Below, one piece after another: positions 17,580-26,474 of a stretch of 64,000 nucleotides of DNA (the stretch's first letter is position 1; each line of letters begins with the position of its first letter). Position numbers and translations under genes: made by a program. The stretch comes from Rothia aerolata. Its GTDB lineage: Bacteria > Actinomycetota > Actinomycetes > Actinomycetales > Micrococcaceae. The notes beneath the pieces were generated by a model. The model searched no databases. It saw nothing but the letters and a program-made list of their open reading frames with translations, and was not told the origin of the DNA. The stretch is from positions 1-64,000 of the forward strand of contig NZ_BMDC01000005.1 of the NCBI RefSeq assembly GCF_014635585.1, read 5' to 3'.

Positions 17580-18461
17580 CTACTTCAGCACCACCGTGCG
17601 GGTGCCGTTGAGGAAGACCCGCGACTCACAGTGCAGCCGCACCGCCTCGGCCAGGGCCTTGCACTCAGAATCACGGCCGGCCGCCACCAGGTCTTCGGGG
17701 CCATAGGCGTGATCCACGTGGATCAGCTGCTGGGAAATGATGGGGCCCTCATCCAGCTCCTCGTTAACATAGTGGGCGGTGGCGCCAATGGTCTTCACAC
17801 CGCGGGCGTAAGCCTGGTGGTAGGGCTTCGCCCCCTTGAAAGCTGGCAGGAAGGAGTGGTGGATATTAATGACCCTGCCCTCCAGCTTGCGGGAAAGCTC
17901 GTCGGAGAGAATCTGCATGTAACGCGCCAAAACCACCAGCTCGACGTCCAGCTTATCCACCAGTGCGAGAAGCTGCCGCTCGGCGTCGTCCTTGGTCTCT
18001 TTCGTAACCGGAATATGGTGGTAGTCAATGCCGTGCCACTCCACCAGCTCCTTATTATCGGGGTGATTCGACACCACGCCCACAATCTCAATGGGCAGGG
18101 CACCAATGCGGGAGCGGTAGAGAAGGTCATTGAGGCAGTGGTCTGACTTGGAGACCATAATCAGGGTGCGGGTCTTGGCATCCTTGGGATTGATGGAAAA
18201 ATCGCCGGAAAGATTTTGGGCAACCTGGGCGAAAGCGGCACGCATTTCGGTAAGCACCCGGGAATCGGTGCGGTTGACCGAAAAATCCACGCGAATGAAG
18301 AAGCGCTCGGTATAGAGGTCATCAAACTGCTTGAGATCGTAAATGTAGACGCCCTCAAACTTCATGAGGGTACTCACGATAGCGTGGGTCAGGCCGCTAT
18401 CGCAGGGGCAGGCAAACGCCAAAACAAAGCGCTGGGTGTTTTCGGGATTGGGTACGGGCAC
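17580..18461 (-). CDS. purU: Formyltetrahydrofolate deformylase
   Basis: PurU hydrolyses 10-formyl-THF to formate and THF, balancing one-carbon pools. The 293-residue protein has an N-terminal ACT domain (RFVLAFACPCDSGLTHAIVS, about residues 10-90) and a C-terminal formyltransferase fold. The catalytic Asn-His-Asp set is visible in INIHHSFLPAFKGAKPYHQA, HYVNEE and ELDEGPII. The start is GTG with AAGGAG upstream. It lies convergent to the M13 peptidase gene and codirectional with the surface-protein gene to its right. Confidence 0.95.
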   Translation of the reverse strand: MPVPNPENTQRFVLAFACPCDSGLTHAIVSTLMKFEGVYIYDLKQFDDLYTERFFIRVDFSVNRTDSRVLTEMRAAFAQVAQNLSGDFSINPKDAKTRTLIMVSKSDHCLNDLLYRSRIGALPIEIVGVVSNHPDNKELVEWHGIDYHHIPVTKETKDDAERQLLALVDKLDVELVVLARYMQILSDELSRKLEGRVINIHHSFLPAFKGAKPYHQAYARGVKTIGATAHYVNEELDEGPIISQQLIHVDHAYGPEDLVAAGRDSECKALAEAVRLHCESRVFLNGTRTVVLK

Positions 18462-18556
18462 CGGTGTCTCCTTCGTGTTTTCCCTCTATCTTGCTATTGC
18501 TTGCTGAACGGGCGCAAAACGGGGCCCGCCGAATGAGACCGAACCCGAAAGTCAGC

Positions 18557-18614
18557 GGTGCAGAAAAGCGGTTTTCGGCTACGAATTTGGCGCCGAAAAC
18601 CGCTTTTCTGCACC
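18557..18614. terminator. Long perfect hairpin downstream of the surface-protein gene
   Basis: GGTGCAGAAAAGCGGTTTTC (stem 18557-18579) pairs perfectly over 23 bp with 18592-18614 around a 12-base loop. On the minus strand it lies just after the stop of the wall-anchored protein gene. Confidence 0.75.
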
Positions 18615-18646
18615 AGTGACCTGGTTGGGCGAGAGCAAATAGAGCG

Positions 18647-20842
18647 CTAGCTCTTTCGACGGCGTCGTGCCGTCAGAGCCACGCCCACCGTCAGAAGTAC
18701 CAGGCCGGTGACCGTAACCGAAGCGGCTCCAAAGCCAGTCTGGGCCAGGGATGCCGGAGCCTGCGATAGCTCAGGGCCAGCCACCTGGTTTTCGGCCCCA
18801 CCCTGGGGCGAGAGAGCCTGGTCTCCAGCGGACTCAGCGTTTGCCTGCCGCAGGGCCGGGTTGAAAAGGTCCGGTGAAATCGCCGAGGCACCCTGTCCCA
18901 AGTCCGCGGGGGCAGATAAAGCCGGTTCGGCTTCTGTGTTTTCTACCGGTTCTGCCGCTTCTTCAGGCAGGACGGCGTCCGGGGCAGTTTCGCCCGCAGG
19001 GTCAGCCGGGGCCGCGGTGGGGTTCTCGGAGGGCAGTTCAGCAACCACCTCTGAGGAAGAAGTATCAGAGGGTTCAGCAGGAGACTCCGTGGCTTCTTCC
19101 GAGGGAGCTTCTTCCGCAGGCATCTCGGTGGGCTCACCGGGAGCAGTCGGCTCGGGGACGGGCTCAGAACTCGGTCCAGGCGCAGGCTCTTCTGAGGGTT
19201 CAGCAGTCGGTTCCTCCGTGCCTACAGGGGCGGGTTCCTCAGCGTTTTCAAGCACCTCAAAGGAACCGCTACCGCTCTGCGGGGTGGTGTTTTCAAACGG
19301 ATTTTCGAGCTTCACAGAAGAGGTGGCTGCATTCATATCGGGGTGGGGAATCACGTCAACCCGGGGGAAGGTGCCGTTCATATACTTGCTTGCTTCAAAG
19401 TACTGCTCGGCTACACCGTCTGTCACCACAGACTTAAAGGCGAGAGTCGGGTAGACCTCCTCTCCCTCGCTGAAAAGGCCACCGCCGATGAAACCGCGGA
19501 AGTTCTTGTCTTTAAACTCCACCCGCAGCTTAGAGATATTGGGGTCACCGGTGGGTTCAACGGTCACCGTGTAGTCACCAGAGGTGGGGGTGTAGAAGGA
19601 GGTCGGCAAAACAGTATTGCGGGCATCGGGAATCTCCACCGGCCAGTCTCCATTGCCGGAAGATGATGAGACCGAGGCTGCCTCACCCGGCATAAACTCA
19701 AGGGGCGCGGAAATCCAGCGGGCGGCGTCGTCCTCACCCTCAGCGGGGGTGAAAACCGCCTGAATCTGCGAGTTCTCAGAGCCCAGCATTTCAGGCCATA
19801 CAGCCTTGCCGTCTTTGACCTCAAGGTCGGTCAAGAAGTAGCCGTTGATAAAGAGGGTCAGGGTGCCAGACTTGGCCGAGCCGGAGGAGAAGGAAATGTC
19901 GGTGAGCTTCTCGTCGCCGGCGTTTTCCCGGCCGGTGTGGGGAGCCAGAGAGAGCTGGTAGTCAGCGGAAGAAAGATCGCCCGTGGGAGCCGCATTGTAG
20001 CGGTCCTGGGTTGAAACCGAGGTGACTACTCCCTCGCCAGAGACAGGCTTCTGCCCGCCCACCTGCCACACCAGGGTGGTGGGTTCGGAGGCAATTGCGC
20101 GGCTACCATCGGCGCTTCTTGCCACCGTACGATAGGTAACCTCATAGCGGCCGGGCTTGGAGAACAGGGTGTAATTGTGGCTGTGGGTGCCCTGGTGGAG
20201 CAGGTAGGAGTGCAGCCCTAAAGAGGTGGAACTGAGCATGCGCCGGGCATCTGCCTTGGTGCCCCAGTCGGTAAAGCGGAAGAGATCCATGGTGCCGGGG
20301 CCATTGACGGAAAGAATGTCGGTAGCAAAGGTTCCATCGCGGAATTCTTCTACCGGAATTGCGCTGTCAGCACCCAGGCCCGCCCAGATGGGATCCTGGT
20401 TGTAGCGGGGAAGCTGCGGAGCCATGTAGTAGTCGCGGCCGGGCTCGCCCAGCCACTCAAGCGCCGGGTGGCCGTCCGTGGTGAAGATGTACTGGTTGAG
20501 CCCTTCGCCTTCACCAGACCAGCCCTTGCCCACCCAGTTGACGGTCTGTTCCAGGGGCACATCTTCGGGGCCGTTGCCGTGCAGGTTGGCCTCGCTCTTG
20601 AGGGCAAAGTTCCCGTTTTCCCAGAAGGCCTTGGGGGCATCAACGTGGCCCTGGGTGGCCACGTATTTGCCGTCGTCCGGGCCCGCTACAGCCGGGGTAA
20701 TACAGCCCAGAGCTAGGGCGAGCGCCAGGCTGGCAACCGCCGAGGCGCGGGTGAGAAGAAGATGGGATTGAGATGAGGGACGACGCCGCGGGCGGCGCGC
20801 TGAGGTGCTGGGGTCTGCGAAGTGCTGCTTGCTTTGTGTGTG
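18647..20842 (-). CDS. Wall-anchored repeat protein of the anchored-repeat ABC transporter system
   Basis: The protein of about 731 residues has a signal peptide (HLLLTRASAVASLALALALG), at least two domains of the actinobacterial surface-anchored repeat type and a long Pro/Glu/Ser/Thr stalk. It ends in a sortase motif LAQTG followed by a hydrophobic helix and RRRRKS. Repeat signatures are GPGTMDLFRFTDWG, HQGTHSHNYTLFSKPG and YEVTYRTVARSADG. Such proteins accompany zinc/manganese ABC transporters and may bind metal or haem at the wall through their His residues. The start is set at MHTQSKQHF; the longest frame begins 26 codons earlier, inside the promoter region. It is divergent from the transporter operon across a Fur/Zur-type box. 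Confidence 0.85.
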   Translation of the reverse strand, partial: HTQSKQHFADPSTSARRPRRRPSSQSHLLLTRASAVASLALALALGCITPAVAGPDDGKYVATQGHVDAPKAFWENGNFALKSEANLHGNGPEDVPLEQTVNWVGKGWSGEGEGLNQYIFTTDGHPALEWLGEPGRDYYMAPQLPRYNQDPIWAGLGADSAIPVEEFRDGTFATDILSVNGPGTMDLFRFTDWGTKADARRMLSSTSLGLHSYLLHQGTHSHNYTLFSKPGRYEVTYRTVARSADGSRAIASEPTTLVWQVGGQKPVSGEGVVTSVSTQDRYNAAPTGDLSSADYQLSLAPHTGRENAGDEKLTDISFSSGSAKSGTLTLFINGYFLTDLEVKDGKAVWPEMLGSENSQIQAVFTPAEGEDDAARWISAPLEFMPGEAASVSSSSGNGDWPVEIPDARNTVLPTSFYTPTSGDYTVTVEPTGDPNISKLRVEFKDKNFRGFIGGGLFSEGEEVYPTLAFKSVVTDGVAEQYFEASKYMNGTFPRVDVIPHPDMNAATSSVKLENPFENTTPQSGSGSFEVLENAEEPAPVGTEEPTAEPSEEPAPGPSSEPVPEPTAPGEPTEMPAEEAPSEEATESPAEPSDTSSSEVVAELPSENPTAAPADPAGETAPDAVLPEEAAEPVENTEAEPALSAPADLGQGASAISPDLFNPALRQANAESAGDQALSPQGGAENQVAGPELSQAPASLAQTGFGAASVTVTGLVLLTVGVALTARRRRKS

Positions 20843-20923
20843 CATAGCTGTCTTTCTAGCTGAGGTGCCCCGCGCGAGATGCGGAGGAGGGCTGAGTGTG
20901 AACAAGCAGAACCATAGCATAAT

Positions 20924-20938
20924 TGATAATGATTATCA
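20924..20938. promoter_or_regulatory. Fur/Zur-type box in the divergent promoter
   Basis: TGATAATGATTATCA is a perfect 7-1-7 palindrome, the classical Fur-superfamily operator shape. It lies midway between the two divergent transcription units of a Znu-like metal uptake island. On the minus strand a TATGCT -10-like hexamer follows. Zinc control by Zur is the most economical reading, but iron or manganese regulators use similar boxes. Confidence 0.85.
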
Positions 20939-21014
20939 TTAAGGATATTGTACTGCTGTTGGCGCACCTCGCCACGCACTCACACATTCCTCTAAAGAAC
21001 TAGAAAGTTCGCAC

Positions 21015-22001
21015 ATGAAAACTAAATCTACCTACCGTTTTATTGCCGCAGGTGTGCTGACTCTGGGCCTGACCGCCGGCTCCCTTCCCGCCCACGCGGC
21101 CAGTGCCACCCACATTATTGAAAGCGTACATACCGACGCAATTTCAGCAGATATCACCAACAAGCAGCTGGATCTTTTCTCCTACGCCGACCTTCCCGAA
21201 ACCGGCCACACCAAGCTCAATGCCGATGACATTGCCTTTTACCTGCCCGATAATCCCGCCACCCGCATGAGGGTTCCCGCGGGCTACGAGTTCATTGCCG
21301 CCGAGGGTCAGCAGGTATGGTTTGCTCCCCAGAACCAGATTCAGGGAGTGCTCTGGCCCGGCTGGAATACCCAGGATATTTCCCCCGGCGAGGTTGCCGG
21401 CGACTCGCTGACCATGGAACTGGTGGGGGCAGAGACTCCCCAGGGCGGATCGGTTGAAATCTTCCAGTCGCCCCAGCTCGGGCAAGACGGACCGGTACGC
21501 ATTTGGTCAAGCGACGAAAATTTTAAGTCCTACCAGCAGCCGGTGAACTCCCACGTGCACGCCAACTGGGCTTTTACCCAGAAGGGCATCTACAAGCTCA
21601 CCTTTAGGGTTTCGGGCACCCTGGTAGACGGCACGCCCGTCTCTGACCAGCAGACCTACGTATTTGGGGTGGGCGAGAAGCCGCAGGACGGCGCCGTCGA
21701 GACTCCCAGCCCCGCGGCAACTACTCCTGCCGCCCCGGTAGAGCCTTCGGCTCCTGCTGAAACCGCCCCTCCTGCCTCTGTGGCACCCGCTGCCCCTGTT
21801 ACCTCTGAGGCTCCGGCAGCTCCTGCTGAGCAGCCCCCTGCCGACCAGCCCACCACCAGCCAGCCGAGTGCTCCTGCACCTGAGGCCCCGCGCCCACCCG
21901 CCCCGGCGGCGTCCACCCCACAGAGTGCAGCCCCCAAGGTTTCCCAGCCGGCACAGCCCAAGGCCACCTCCCCCGCCCCCCGCAGTAGAGGTAGCCCCTG
22001 A
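21015..22001 (+). CDS. Anchored-repeat surface protein, N-terminal part (frameshifted)
   Basis: This 328-residue frame has a signal peptide (MKTKSTYRFIAAGVLTLGLT...AHA) and one complete surface-anchored repeat domain (about 35-222). Signatures include VLWPGWNTQDISPGEV, VNSHVHANWAFTQKGIYKLT and a VFGVGEK ending. A Pro/Ala-rich stalk follows. It stops at TGA 21999-22001 shortly after a run of six C. The +1 frame continues the same stalk without a break, so the full product was probably one protein of about 740 residues ending at 23238. Without the second half it lacks a wall anchor and would be secreted. Confidence 0.8.
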   Translation: MKTKSTYRFIAAGVLTLGLTAGSLPAHAASATHIIESVHTDAISADITNKQLDLFSYADLPETGHTKLNADDIAFYLPDNPATRMRVPAGYEFIAAEGQQVWFAPQNQIQGVLWPGWNTQDISPGEVAGDSLTMELVGAETPQGGSVEIFQSPQLGQDGPVRIWSSDENFKSYQQPVNSHVHANWAFTQKGIYKLTFRVSGTLVDGTPVSDQQTYVFGVGEKPQDGAVETPSPAATTPAAPVEPSAPAETAPPASVAPAAPVTSEAPAAPAEQPPADQPTTSQPSAPAPEAPRPPAPAASTPQSAAPKVSQPAQPKATSPAPRSRGSP

Positions 22002-23238
22002 AGCCGAGGCTCCCGCAGCGCAAGCTCCTGCCGAAACGACTCCTGAAGAAGGAGCCCCCGCCGCAGGTAGCGCTGGTTCAGGCGTAACCTCCTCGGGTAG
22101 CTCTTCGGCTGCTCAGTCAACCGGTAACCAGCCCGCAGCCCCGCTCGAGCAGTGCATGGCGGTGGAAGAGGTGGTTGAGGCCGCTCCCGCTCAAGACAAC
22201 TCTGACCGGGCAAAAGCCGGCGCAAACACCGCCTCGAACAGTGACAAGGCTGAGTTCCGCCCCGCCGTGCTGAAAGCAGATCGACCAGCTTTCACCATTC
22301 AGACCGCAGTAAATTCCGGCCAGAACCGGGCAACCGACGGCCACTTTGACTTCGGTGCGGTACTGGCAGGCGGTAACCTCTCGGCTCAGATTAAAGACGA
22401 CCGCACCCAGCCCGCCCGCTGGGGCGCCCCGCAGGACTTCACCTTTGTACTCGGTGATGCCGCAAAGACCAAGCTGCCCGGTGGCATGGAAAATATAGCG
22501 CCCGCCGGTAGCGAGGTCTACCTGATCGGCGCCACCCAGCAGGCGGGAGTGCCCTGGCTAGGCTGGAACACCCAGAACCCCGAGCTGATTAAGCAGGCCA
22601 GCGGACCCGTGACCCTGAGCCTCAAGTCAGTGAACGGACCGGGCAAGATGTCGGTCTTCCTCTCGGGCAACTTTGGCGGTAAGGGAACCACCGTTTTTGA
22701 CGGCCCCGGCAGCTCCTTCGAGGTGCCCATCAACACCCACCAGCACGGTAACTGGGTCTTTACCAAGGCGGGCCACTATACCGCCACCGTAGAGTGGTCG
22801 GTCAAGCTGAAGAACGGCTCCACCAAGACCGCCCAGGGCACCCTGCACTTTGAGGTGGGCGACGCCAAGGACGCCGCCGGCTCGGCTTCCGATGCAGCGG
22901 CAGGTTCCGAGAACCGCGGCTCGGGAGAGGCAGGCTCTCAGGGGGGTCAGCAGGGCAATGATTCCAAGGCCGAGAAGCAGCGGGGCACCGTCGATGAGGC
23001 CAGCGGTATTGTTACCAAGCCCGATGGATCCAAGGTGAAGATTGTGGGCAAGACTGCCTCAGGTGCTGACTGCAACCTTTCCGGCGAAGAGCTCAAGAAT
23101 GCCCAGCAGGCCTCTGCCCGAGGAGAGCTCGCCTACACCGGCTCATCGCACGTCTTAGCCCTGGTAGTCGGTGGCGCCCTGCTCACCCTGGCCGGTGCAG
23201 CTGCCCTGCTGGTGGCCCGACTGCGCAAGAATGCGTAA
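21868..23238 (+). CDS. Anchored-repeat surface protein, C-terminal part (frameshifted)
   Basis: The genuine sequence begins near 21985, where the frame reads AVEVAPEAEAPAAQAP in continuation of the upstream stalk. The residues from the nominal ATG at 21868 are an out-of-frame reading of the first half. It contains a second repeat domain (about residues 145-335: FTIQTAVNSGQNRATDGHFD, VPWLGWNTQNPEL, NTHQHGNWVFTKAGHYTATV), a Gly/Ser linker, a LAYTG sortase motif, a hydrophobic helix and RLRKNA. It has no signal peptide of its own. Expression as part of a full wall protein would need one C fewer in the tract. Confidence 0.75.
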   Translation: MLLHLRPRAHPPRRRPPHRVQPPRFPSRHSPRPPPPPPAVEVAPEAEAPAAQAPAETTPEEGAPAAGSAGSGVTSSGSSSAAQSTGNQPAAPLEQCMAVEEVVEAAPAQDNSDRAKAGANTASNSDKAEFRPAVLKADRPAFTIQTAVNSGQNRATDGHFDFGAVLAGGNLSAQIKDDRTQPARWGAPQDFTFVLGDAAKTKLPGGMENIAPAGSEVYLIGATQQAGVPWLGWNTQNPELIKQASGPVTLSLKSVNGPGKMSVFLSGNFGGKGTTVFDGPGSSFEVPINTHQHGNWVFTKAGHYTATVEWSVKLKNGSTKTAQGTLHFEVGDAKDAAGSASDAAAGSENRGSGEAGSQGGQQGNDSKAEKQRGTVDEASGIVTKPDGSKVKIVGKTASGADCNLSGEELKNAQQASARGELAYTGSSHVLALVVGGALLTLAGAAALLVARLRKNA

Positions 23239-24748
23239 ATCGCTCGGAATTCTGGCTACCCTCTGCCTGCTTCTCTGCACCTCCTGCTCCGCCCCCACCG
23301 GTAGTTTGAAAGCCCTGGGGGCAGGTGCAGAGAAGCCGCAGGTGGTTGCCACAACCGCTGTGATTGCAGACCTTGTTCGGAGCGTTGCCGGAGACAGAGC
23401 TCAGGTCACCTCGCTCATTCCGCAGGGAGCGGACCCTCACTCCTACGAGCCCTCCCTGCGGAATATTCGCGACGTGGCATATGCCGATGTAGCCTTCACC
23501 AACGGCATGTTGCTGGAGCCAAACAAGCTGCTAAAAGCCGTGGAATCCAACCTTCCCAGCGATGCCCGGCAGGTAGCAATCGCCGAAAACATTGAGAGCT
23601 ACGGGGGCAAACTCGAGCCCATGGTTGAGGATTCTTCCTTAGACTCCATCTGGCTGGGGCTGCGCGTAGAGGCACCCCACGCCACAAGCGATTCCACCGA
23701 TACCGTGACCTTCCATGCTGAATCAGCTGAGGGCCCGGGCCGCATGGCAGCTTTCATCACCCAGACCTTTGGTGCGGTAGAGGTGGTTGCCTCAACGGAA
23801 GAAGCCGGTTCCACCGACCTCCCCCTAGCTGCCCACACCCACCTTTCCTGGGGCTTTACCGCCCCGGGCGAGTACCGGCTCACCGTCTCCGCCGATGCCC
23901 CGGAAGGCTACGCGGATGTGCCGGGCAGCGCCGTCCACTTTGTCGTGGGTGAAGACCCCAGCAGCGCCGCCGCCCGGCTGGGAGCCGACACCGCGATACT
24001 CGATGCCGGCCACGCCGACCTCACCGCGCAGGTGGAAACCGGCAAACTGGTGATTCGCACCGATACCGACGGCGAGGTGAAGGAGTACGACCCGGCCCAC
24101 ACAGTGATTGCGGTGCCCTCCAACACCCTGCAGGAGATTCCCGCTGGCTCCCAGTACAGATTCCTGGGTTCGGGAGGCGACCAGGTCTACCTGCTGGCCC
24201 AGGCCGTCGTGGGCAAGCACGTGCACGGGGAGATCGACCCCCATCTGTGGCACTCGGTGCCCAACGCCATTGCCGCGGTACAGCTCATTCGAGACACCCT
24301 GGTGGCCCAAGACCCGGCCGGGGCTAACGTTTATAAGAAAAACGCTGCCAACCTGATAGAGGAACTCGAGAATCTTGACCGCGAGCTAGCCGAGACCTAC
24401 GGTTCACTCCCTCAGGGGGCGAAAAACCTGGTGACCACCCATGACGGCTACCGCTATCTCGCCACCACCTACGGGCTGAAGGTTGCGGGCTTCGTTTCAC
24501 CGGCACCGGGGTCGGAACCCAGCATTCAGCAAAGGCACCGCCTGCGCCAGACCGTAGAAGATCTGCACGTACCCGCCCTCTACCTGGAGCACGGTTCCCT
24601 ACAGGTTGCCCCGGTTCTTGAGCAGGTAGGGAAAGAGACCAACACCCGGGTCTGTGAGCTCTACTCAGATTCTCTCGACGCTCAAGCACCCCACTACGCC
24701 GATATGATGCGCGCCAACGCGCAGACCATCACCACCTGTTCACGATAG
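23231..24748 (+). CDS. Metal-binding substrate-binding lipoprotein with inserted repeat domain
   Basis: The 505-residue protein is a ZnuA/TroA-like solute-binding lipoprotein (signal ending LCTSCSAP; lipid anchor on the Cys). The first lobe carries GADPHSYEPS. After about residue 120 the fold is interrupted by a surface-anchored repeat domain of roughly 110 residues (SLDSIWLGLRVEAPHAT ... SAVHFVVGED) and a linker. The second lobe then resumes with HGEIDPHLWHSVPNA and NLVTTHDGYRYLA, which provide the other metal histidines. The start ATG at 23231 overlaps the previous gene by 8 bases; the longer frame has no signal peptide. The architecture fits the actinobacterial 'anchored repeat' transporter family. 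Confidence 0.9.
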   Translation: MRKSLGILATLCLLLCTSCSAPTGSLKALGAGAEKPQVVATTAVIADLVRSVAGDRAQVTSLIPQGADPHSYEPSLRNIRDVAYADVAFTNGMLLEPNKLLKAVESNLPSDARQVAIAENIESYGGKLEPMVEDSSLDSIWLGLRVEAPHATSDSTDTVTFHAESAEGPGRMAAFITQTFGAVEVVASTEEAGSTDLPLAAHTHLSWGFTAPGEYRLTVSADAPEGYADVPGSAVHFVVGEDPSSAAARLGADTAILDAGHADLTAQVETGKLVIRTDTDGEVKEYDPAHTVIAVPSNTLQEIPAGSQYRFLGSGGDQVYLLAQAVVGKHVHGEIDPHLWHSVPNAIAAVQLIRDTLVAQDPAGANVYKKNAANLIEELENLDRELAETYGSLPQGAKNLVTTHDGYRYLATTYGLKVAGFVSPAPGSEPSIQQRHRLRQTVEDLHVPALYLEHGSLQVAPVLEQVGKETNTRVCELYSDSLDAQAPHYADMMRANAQTITTCSR

Positions 24749-24756
24749 GAAAATCA

Positions 24757-25716
24757 GTGAAAATAACACGCACACTCGTTTGCGCGGGAGCCTCTGCGCT
24801 ACTGGCCCTGGGCCTGCCCGCCGCACGGGCAGAGGAAAATGCCCCGGCCGAAGAAAAGGCACTGGAACAGAGCCTCTCCGCCAGCGAACCCGTAGAAACC
24901 GGCCACACCGAAATCTCTCACGGCCACGTGGATATGGGCCCCACCTTTGTTGACGGCAAGTGGGAGCTCATGTTCCATGATGACCACGGAACCGAACCCG
25001 TGTGGCGCCTGCCTGAAGACGTGGTGCTCAAGGGCGGAGATAGCGCCCTGCTACCCAAGCCCGATGACCCCCGCTACAACTTTGTCTCCGCCGATGCCGG
25101 CGAAGAAGTCTACGTTATTCCCCAGACCGAAGCCGAAGGTGTGGTCTGGCCCGGTTGGAACACCCAGGATCCAGAGGTTCTCTCCCGGCTCGACCAGGGG
25201 GTAACCTTCACCCTGGATAAGGTAGAAGGCCCCGGCCAGTTCAGTCTCTACCTGGAAAACGGCAACTTCTCGGAGCCTGAGGTGCTCTGGTCTTCTGATA
25301 AGTCTGAAAAGCAGGATATTTTCGTAGAGCCCAACACCCACACCCACGCCAACTGGGTTTTCACCGAGCCGGGCGCCTACTTTCTCACCGTAACGGTTCA
25401 CGCTGACCTCGCCGATGGCAGCCACGTTACCGATACCGAACGTCTCCAGTTTGCCGTGGGCGATTCTGTCTCTGCCGACCAGGTTTTTGAGCAGGCAGCG
25501 GCGAAGGGGCCGGTAGATTCTGCCGGTTCGGCGGGTGCTGAGGACGACGCCGCGGCAGCTTCCGATGCGGACGCTGCGGCTTCTGAAGGCGGGCTTTCGG
25601 CTACTACTCTTGCAGTTTTGATTGCTCTGGCTCTTCTGGTGCTGGCCGCCCTGGGCTTCCTGCTGCTTCGCCGCGGCCGATCGGCTCGCTCCCAGGCTGA
25701 AAGCGAGCTGAAGTGA
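24757..25716 (+). CDS. Membrane-anchored surface repeat protein
   Basis: The 319-residue protein has a signal peptide (CAGASALLALGLPAARA), one anchored-repeat domain (about 45-235) and a C-terminal helix (TTLAVLIALALLVLAALGFL) with a basic tail. Repeat signatures are ETGHTEISHGHVDMG, VVWPGWNTQDPEV and NTHTHANWVFTEPGAYFLTV. It has no LPxTG-like motif, so it stays in the membrane. The many histidines near the N-terminus and in NTHTHANW may bind metal. The start is GTG behind TAGGAAA, 8 bases after the lipoprotein stop. It overlaps the ATPase gene by four bases. Confidence 0.87.
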   Translation: MKITRTLVCAGASALLALGLPAARAEENAPAEEKALEQSLSASEPVETGHTEISHGHVDMGPTFVDGKWELMFHDDHGTEPVWRLPEDVVLKGGDSALLPKPDDPRYNFVSADAGEEVYVIPQTEAEGVVWPGWNTQDPEVLSRLDQGVTFTLDKVEGPGQFSLYLENGNFSEPEVLWSSDKSEKQDIFVEPNTHTHANWVFTEPGAYFLTVTVHADLADGSHVTDTERLQFAVGDSVSADQVFEQAAAKGPVDSAGSAGAEDDAAAASDADAAASEGGLSATTLAVLIALALLVLAALGFLLLRRGRSARSQAESELK

Positions 25717-26474
25717 GTCAGCCCTCCCCCCTCCTCAAGCTACAGGCGGTCGATGCTGGCTACCCCGGCCGCAGTGTACTCAGCGGAGTAAATTTCACCC
25801 TTGAAGCCGGAGAATTCGCCGGACTAATCGGTGCCAACGGGGCGGGTAAAACCACCCTCTTTCGCACCGTGCTCGGCCTTATCAAACCCCTGAGCGGTGA
25901 GGTTACCATCGCGGGAAAACCTCCCAAAACAGTGCGGTCTGGAATCGGCTACGTGCCCCAGAAACACCTCTTCGCCTGGGATTTTCCCATCACCATTGCT
26001 GAGACCGTGATGACAGGGCGCACCCACCTCATGGGCATGTGGCGCAGAGCCGGGAAAGAAGACTGGAAACAGGTTTTCACGGCCCTAGAACGGGTGGGAC
26101 TCACCGACCTGCGCAACCGACCAATTGCCGAGCTCTCGGGTGGGCAGAGGCAGCGCGTCTTGCTGGCCCGGGCCCTTTCCACCGCGCCGTCCTTACTACT
26201 GCTCGACGAACCTTTTACCGGCGTAGACGCCCCCACCCAAACGATGCTCATCGAACTCTATCGGTCGCTGGTGGCTGAGGGTATGACCATACTGATGTCC
26301 ACGCACGATATGTACTCAGCGGCAACCTCCTGTTCGCGCATTATCGGCCTGCGGGGCGGGGTTGACCTTGATGCCCCGGCAGATCACTTCTCGGTGGAGG
26401 CCCTGCACCGCTGGCTTCTGGGGGCTGACCTGGCTGCACCTGCGAACCTAGCTAGCTGCGAGGTATCCGCATGA
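25713..26474 (+). CDS. ABC transporter ATP-binding protein (Znu/Mnt type)
   Basis: The 253-residue ATPase powers metal uptake with the permease encoded next. Walker A is GANGAGKTT, the Q-loop GYVPQKH, the signature LSGGQRQRVLLARALS, Walker B LLLLDEPF and the switch His STHD. It starts with GTG inside the stop region of the preceding gene (GTGA overlap) and overlaps the permease by ATGA, so the three genes are translationally coupled. Partner proteins point to zinc or manganese. Confidence 0.95.
   Translation: MSQPSPLLKLQAVDAGYPGRSVLSGVNFTLEAGEFAGLIGANGAGKTTLFRTVLGLIKPLSGEVTIAGKPPKTVRSGIGYVPQKHLFAWDFPITIAETVMTGRTHLMGMWRRAGKEDWKQVFTALERVGLTDLRNRPIAELSGGQRQRVLLARALSTAPSLLLLDEPFTGVDAPTQTMLIELYRSLVAEGMTILMSTHDMYSAATSCSRIIGLRGGVDLDAPADHFSVEALHRWLLGADLAAPANLASCEVSA

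Noticed and set aside
21656-22225. Minus-strand frame opposite the Pro/Ala-rich stalk
   Set aside because: GC-rich repetitive codons produce long shadow frames; no domain, start context or neighbour supports it.
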